The notes below the pieces were generated by a model. That model was not told the origin of the DNA. It saw nothing but the letters and a program-made list of their open reading frames with translations, and searched no databases. Positions 60,688 to 64,000 of a stretch of DNA of 64,000 bases are shown one piece after another. A program made the position numbers and the translations under genes. The stretch's first letter is position 1; each line of letters begins with the position of its first letter. Origin of the DNA: Flavobacteriales bacterium (lineage in GTDB: Bacteria; Bacteroidota; Bacteroidia; Flavobacteriales; Flavobacteriaceae); the NCBI GenBank assembly GCA_027061855.1, contig JAMOVT010000116.1, positions 1 through 64,000 on the forward strand. The letters are read 5' to 3'.

Positions 60688-63045
60688 TTATGATTCATTA
60701 TTAAAAAACTCATCCAATGCATAAACATCGGGAATGAGAACTTTTCTTGCTTTGCTGCCTTCAAACGGACCAACAATTCCGGCTGCTTCCAGTTGATCTA
60801 TTAATCTTCCGGCTCTGTTATAACCCAATTTTAATTTGCGTTGCAACAAAGAGGCGGAACCCTGTTGATGTGTCACAACCAAATAGGCAGCTTCTTTGAA
60901 TTTGTCGTCACGTTCTTCAATATCATTAGCAAATCCTGTGCCATTGCTATCATCTTCGACCTCGGGAAGAGGAAAAGCTGTAGGGTAGGCACGTTGTGAC
61001 CCGATAAAGGTGGTTAGATTTTCTACTTCGGGAGTATCGATAAAGGCACATTGCAGTCGTACCAAATCATTTCCGGTGGAAATTAACATATCTCCTTTTC
61101 CGATTAATTGTTCGGCGCCACTGGCATCTAATATGGTTCGGGAATCGATTTTTGAGGATACCATAAAAGCAATTCGTGCGGGGAAATTGGCTTTAATCAT
61201 TCCGGTGATTACATTCACCGACGGACGTTGGGTGGCAACAATCAAATGGATTCCTACAGCACGTGCCAATTGGGCAATTCGGGCGATGGGTACTTCTATT
61301 TCTTTACCCGCAGTAATCATCAAGTCGGCAAATTCATCGATAACCAAGACTATATAAGGCAAATAGCGGTGTCCTTCCTCCGGATTGAGCAAGCGCTTTT
61401 TAAATTTTTCATTATATTCCTTAATGTTCCTTACCATCGCTTTTTTCAGTAAATCATACCGCATATCCATCTCTTTGGTAAGAGAATTCAATGTTTTTAC
61501 TACTTTACTGGTATCGGTAATGATCGCTTCTTCTTCATCGGGGAGTTTTGCCAGAAAGTGTCTTTCTATTTTATTGTATAAAGTCAATTCGACTTTTTTA
61601 GGATCTACTAAAACAAATTTGAGTTCGGCAGGATGTTTTTTGTATAATAATGAAGTGATAATTGCATTGATTCCGACAGATTTACCTTGGCCCGTTGCTC
61701 CTGCTACCAATAAGTGAGGCATTTTGGCAAGATCAAAAACATAAGTCTGATTGGAAATATTTTTTCCAATGGCTATCGGTAATTCCATTTCCGCTTCTTG
61801 AAATCGTTTGGACTGTAAAACAGAGCGCATCGGAACGATTTTTCTTACCTTGTTCGGAACTTCAATACCAATGGTTCCTTTTCCCGGCATCGGAGCAATA
61901 ATGCGTATTCCTAAGGCAGACAGAGACATGGCAATATCATCTTCAAGATTTTTAATTTTTGAAATTCGTATCCCCGCTTCCGGAATAATTTCATACAGGG
62001 TAACCGAAGGCCCGACTACCACATCTATTTTTGAAATTTTAATTTTAAAATCGAGTAAAGTTTTAACAATCTTATCCTTGTTTCTTTTCAGTTCTTTTTC
62101 ATTATAAGTGATATCCAATGCTCCATAATCTTTCAGAAGGTCAAAAGTAGGATATTGGTATTGTGACAAATCGAGTTTCGGATCAAAAGAACCAAATTGA
62201 TTAACAAGATTTTCTGCTTTTTGGACAATTTCTTCTTCTTCGGCGATTTCCACATGCATATTATCAATACTTGTGGTGTTTGTATTCGTGAGGAATTCTT
62301 CGGAAGCTTCTTCTTCCGCTTCTTGAATTAAACTTTCTTCGCCTTTTATTTCCAGTGGAATTTCATCGTTTTCCATTATCCCTACTTCTTTTACCGGAAT
62401 CAAGGCTTCTTCTTCAACGTAATTCGCATTTGTTCCCTCCTTTGCAGAAGTATTCTTTTTTTTCGGTTTGATTGCCTTAAACCAGGATTTCATCTTTTCA
62501 TAATCAATCCCGAATTTAAAAATCAATGCAGTGAATATCAAAAGCAAAAGCAGCAGCCAAGAACCGGTGGTACCCATTAAGCGTTTTGAATAAAAAGATA
62601 TTTGTCTACCATATAAACCACTGTATAAATAATTGGAAGGGAATACCATGGCAGCAAAAAAACTGCCAATATACATGGCAATTAAACCCCATAGCCAAAT
62701 TTTAATGGTTTTGAACCATCCTTTTTTAAGGATATAATAAACACCGGTATAAAAAAGAATAACCGGGATGATTAAAGAAGCAAATCCAAAACCTTTATAT
62801 ACGAGCAAATGGCCAATATTAGCCCCGATTTTTCCGATAAGATTGCGGGCGGGTTTTCCGGTTAATTCCAAATTTAAGTTACTTTGATCAAAACGCCAGT
62901 GAAAAAAATAGGAGATTATTGATAAGAGAGTAATCAAAGCGGCAAATAGAAAAACACTGCCAATGATTAAACGGGTGTTATCACTGACTTTTAAGTTCCT
63001 TTTTTTGGAAGTGGTTTTGTTGCTTTTTCTTTTCGTTTTGGCCAT
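60688..63045 (-). CDS. ftsK: DNA translocase FtsK
   Basis: A 785-residue septal DNA pump that clears and orients chromosome termini. Four N-terminal membrane helices (about 28-48, 80-100, 112-132, 155-175), an acidic linker (about 195-275), the RecA-like motor with Walker A GATGQGKS (about 446-453) and Walker B YIVLVIDEFADLM, and a C-terminal winged-helix gamma domain with SLLQRKLKLGYNRAGRLIDQLE near 735-757 that would bind KOPS sequences. It is shorter than the E. coli enzyme because the linker is short, as usual for this phylum. Confidence 0.96.
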   Translation of the reverse strand: MAKTKRKSNKTTSKKRNLKVSDNTRLIIGSVFLFAALITLLSIISYFFHWRFDQSNLNLELTGKPARNLIGKIGANIGHLLVYKGFGFASLIIPVILFYTGVYYILKKGWFKTIKIWLWGLIAMYIGSFFAAMVFPSNYLYSGLYGRQISFYSKRLMGTTGSWLLLLLLIFTALIFKFGIDYEKMKSWFKAIKPKKKNTSAKEGTNANYVEEEALIPVKEVGIMENDEIPLEIKGEESLIQEAEEEASEEFLTNTNTTSIDNMHVEIAEEEEIVQKAENLVNQFGSFDPKLDLSQYQYPTFDLLKDYGALDITYNEKELKRNKDKIVKTLLDFKIKISKIDVVVGPSVTLYEIIPEAGIRISKIKNLEDDIAMSLSALGIRIIAPMPGKGTIGIEVPNKVRKIVPMRSVLQSKRFQEAEMELPIAIGKNISNQTYVFDLAKMPHLLVAGATGQGKSVGINAIITSLLYKKHPAELKFVLVDPKKVELTLYNKIERHFLAKLPDEEEAIITDTSKVVKTLNSLTKEMDMRYDLLKKAMVRNIKEYNEKFKKRLLNPEEGHRYLPYIVLVIDEFADLMITAGKEIEVPIARIAQLARAVGIHLIVATQRPSVNVITGMIKANFPARIAFMVSSKIDSRTILDASGAEQLIGKGDMLISTGNDLVRLQCAFIDTPEVENLTTFIGSQRAYPTAFPLPEVEDDSNGTGFANDIEERDDKFKEAAYLVVTHQQGSASLLQRKLKLGYNRAGRLIDQLEAAGIVGPFEGSKARKVLIPDVYALDEFFNNES

Positions 63046-63103
63046 TCGTGTTTGTTAACTTACAAAAATCGTAAATTTAAGTGAATATATAAAAAATATC
63101 ATA

Positions 63104-63137
63104 AAAAAACTGTCCGGGAAATTCCCGAACAGTTTTA
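63104..63137 (-). terminator. Terminator after sucD
   Basis: AAAACTGTCCGGGA, loop AAT, TCCCGAACAGTTTT: a hairpin with one mismatch, about 16 bases past the sucD stop, with a T tract on the minus strand. Confidence 0.8.
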
Positions 63138-63153
63138 AAAATGTTATAAGGAA

Positions 63154-64000
63154 TTATTTTTTTAGTACTTCGGCTACTTTTTTTCCTATTTCAGCAGGCG
63201 ATTTTACCACATGGATTCCATGTTTTTCCAGAATTTCCATCTTTGCTTGTGCAGTATCGTTTTTACCACCTACAATCGCTCCGGCATGTCCCATGGTTCT
63301 TCCTTTTGGAGCGGTTTGTCCGGCTATAAATGCTATTACGGGTTTTTTGTTGCCGGTTTCTTTGATGTATTTTGCGGCTTCGGCTTCGAGATTTCCTCCG
63401 ATTTCACCAATCATAACTATGGCTTCCGTTTCGGGATCATTCATAAACATTTCCACGGCATCTTTGGTGGTAGTTCCGATAATAGGATCTCCTCCGATAC
63501 CGATGGCAGTGGTAATTCCCAAGCCTTGTTTGGCAATTTGATCTGCGGCTTCATAAGTAAGAGTTCCCGATTTTGAAACCAATCCCACTTTTCCTTTTTT
63601 AAATACAAAACCGGGCATAATACCCACTTTTGCCTCTCCGGGAGTGATAACACCGGGACAGTTTGGACCTATCAATCTGGTATCTTTGTCTTGGATGTAA
63701 TCCATTACTTTTACCATGTCCGCCACAGGGATTCCTTCTGTAATGGCAATGATTGTTTTAATACCGGCTTCTGCGGCTTCTTTAATGGCATCGGCAGCAA
63801 ATGCAGGCGGAACGAAAATTATACTTGTGTCTGCGCCTGTTTCTTCTACGGCTTCTTTTACAGTATTAAATACAGGTTTTCCCAAATGTTCTTGACCTCC
63901 TTTGCCGGGAGTAACTCCTCCTACAACATTTGTGCCGTAATCAATCATTTGTTGGGCGTGGAAAGTTCCTTCTCCACCTGTAAATCCTTGTACAATTATT
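63154..64000 (-). CDS. sucD: Succinyl-CoA synthetase alpha subunit (5' end outside window)
   Basis: TCA-cycle enzyme that makes ATP or GTP from succinyl-CoA together with SucB/SucC. The frame runs past the ATG at 63948 to the window edge: upstream codons encode [17 protein letters not shown], the family CoA-binding N-terminus, so only about ten residues are missing. Visible features: [65 protein letters not shown] and the catalytic phosphohistidine region [11 protein letters not shown]. Followed by a terminator, then ftsK. Confidence 0.96.
   Translation of the reverse strand, partial: IIVQGFTGGEGTFHAQQMIDYGTNVVGGVTPGKGGQEHLGKPVFNTVKEAVEETGADTSIIFVPPAFAADAIKEAAEAGIKTIIAITEGIPVADMVKVMDYIQDKDTRLIGPNCPGVITPGEAKVGIMPGFVFKKGKVGLVSKSGTLTYEAADQIAKQGLGITTAIGIGGDPIIGTTTKDAVEMFMNDPETEAIVMIGEIGGNLEAEAAKYIKETGNKKPVIAFIAGQTAPKGRTMGHAGAIVGGKNDTAQAKMEILEKHGIHVVKSPAEIGKKVAEVLKK

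Noticed and set aside
1-64000. CRISPR arrays, insertion sequences, integrases, prophage genes, rRNA and tRNA genes
   Set aside because: No spaced direct-repeat arrays, terminal inverted repeats with transposase frames, or RNA-gene signatures were seen in intergenic regions, which are all shorter than 300 bases.

Overview
The window is 64 kb of AT-rich chromosome from a gliding Bacteroidota bacterium, most likely of class Flavobacteriia (order Flavobacteriales). The evidence is a complete gldKLMN operon plus gldJ (motor and outer-membrane core of the type IX secretion system, T9SS), three very large secreted proteins of which two end in canonical T9SS type A sorting domains, repeated use of the Bacteroidota promoter signature TTG-N17-22-TAnnTTTG, and almost no Shine-Dalgarno sequences. 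No rRNA, tRNA, CRISPR array, insertion sequence, integrase or phage gene was seen. The sequence looks like ordinary, vertically inherited core genome, with one stretch (35-47 kb) of species-variable secreted proteins.

Layout. 1-6 kb (minus): an incomplete TPR membrane protein, then a tightly overlapping operon read prfA, a BtuF-like binding protein, mazG, a TPR/LytS-type histidine kinase, coaX. 6-17 kb (minus): the gliding/T9SS block, read rhomboid, gldJ, topA, a degenerate arginase-family gene, gldK, gldL, gldM, gldN. 17-23 kb: rarA (plus), the dnaA / tyrosine phosphatase / methyltransferase operon (minus), then thioesterase / pdxJ / esterase (plus). 23-26 kb: a FadL-type porin with an SGNH-hydrolase lipoprotein. 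26-33 kb (minus): HerA-like ATPase, a small lipoprotein, an AddB-like RecB-family nuclease, a membrane protein and DegP. 33-35 kb: an acetyltransferase and MltG. 35-47 kb: secreted M4 metalloprotease, secreted endonuclease I, YbaB, and an 1831-residue secreted protein. 47-54 kb: a cysteine/cystathionine synthase, an EamA exporter, a membrane SRPBCC-GyrI protein with CrcB, phosphotransbutyrylase/butyrate kinase, and NhaD. 54-64 kb: a 40-residue membrane microprotein, truA, a YfcE-like phosphodiesterase, an atypical response regulator, DUF192 lipoprotein, M23 peptidase, LptF/G, LolA, FtsK and the 3' part of sucD.

How it fits together. GldL/GldM form the proton-driven motor and GldK/GldN/GldJ the outer-membrane ring; the M4 protease and endonuclease I encoded 20 kb away carry the C-terminal signals recognised by that machine, so the window holds both a large part of a secretion apparatus and likely cargo. 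Envelope biogenesis (LptF/G, LolA, M23, MltG, DegP) forms a second theme, and replication/chromosome maintenance (dnaA, topA, rarA, ftsK, AddB-like, HerA-like) a third.

I did not find a clear, wholly new multigene system. The best leads are the arginase-family gene that has lost metal ligands and sits between topA and gldK, the two neighbouring cargo proteins sharing a MAM + Cys-rich + sorting-domain cassette, the giant protein with a duplicated module and an unorthodox C-terminus, the HerA / lipoprotein / RecB-nuclease operon, the response regulator without a phosphoacceptor, and the microprotein overlapping truA.
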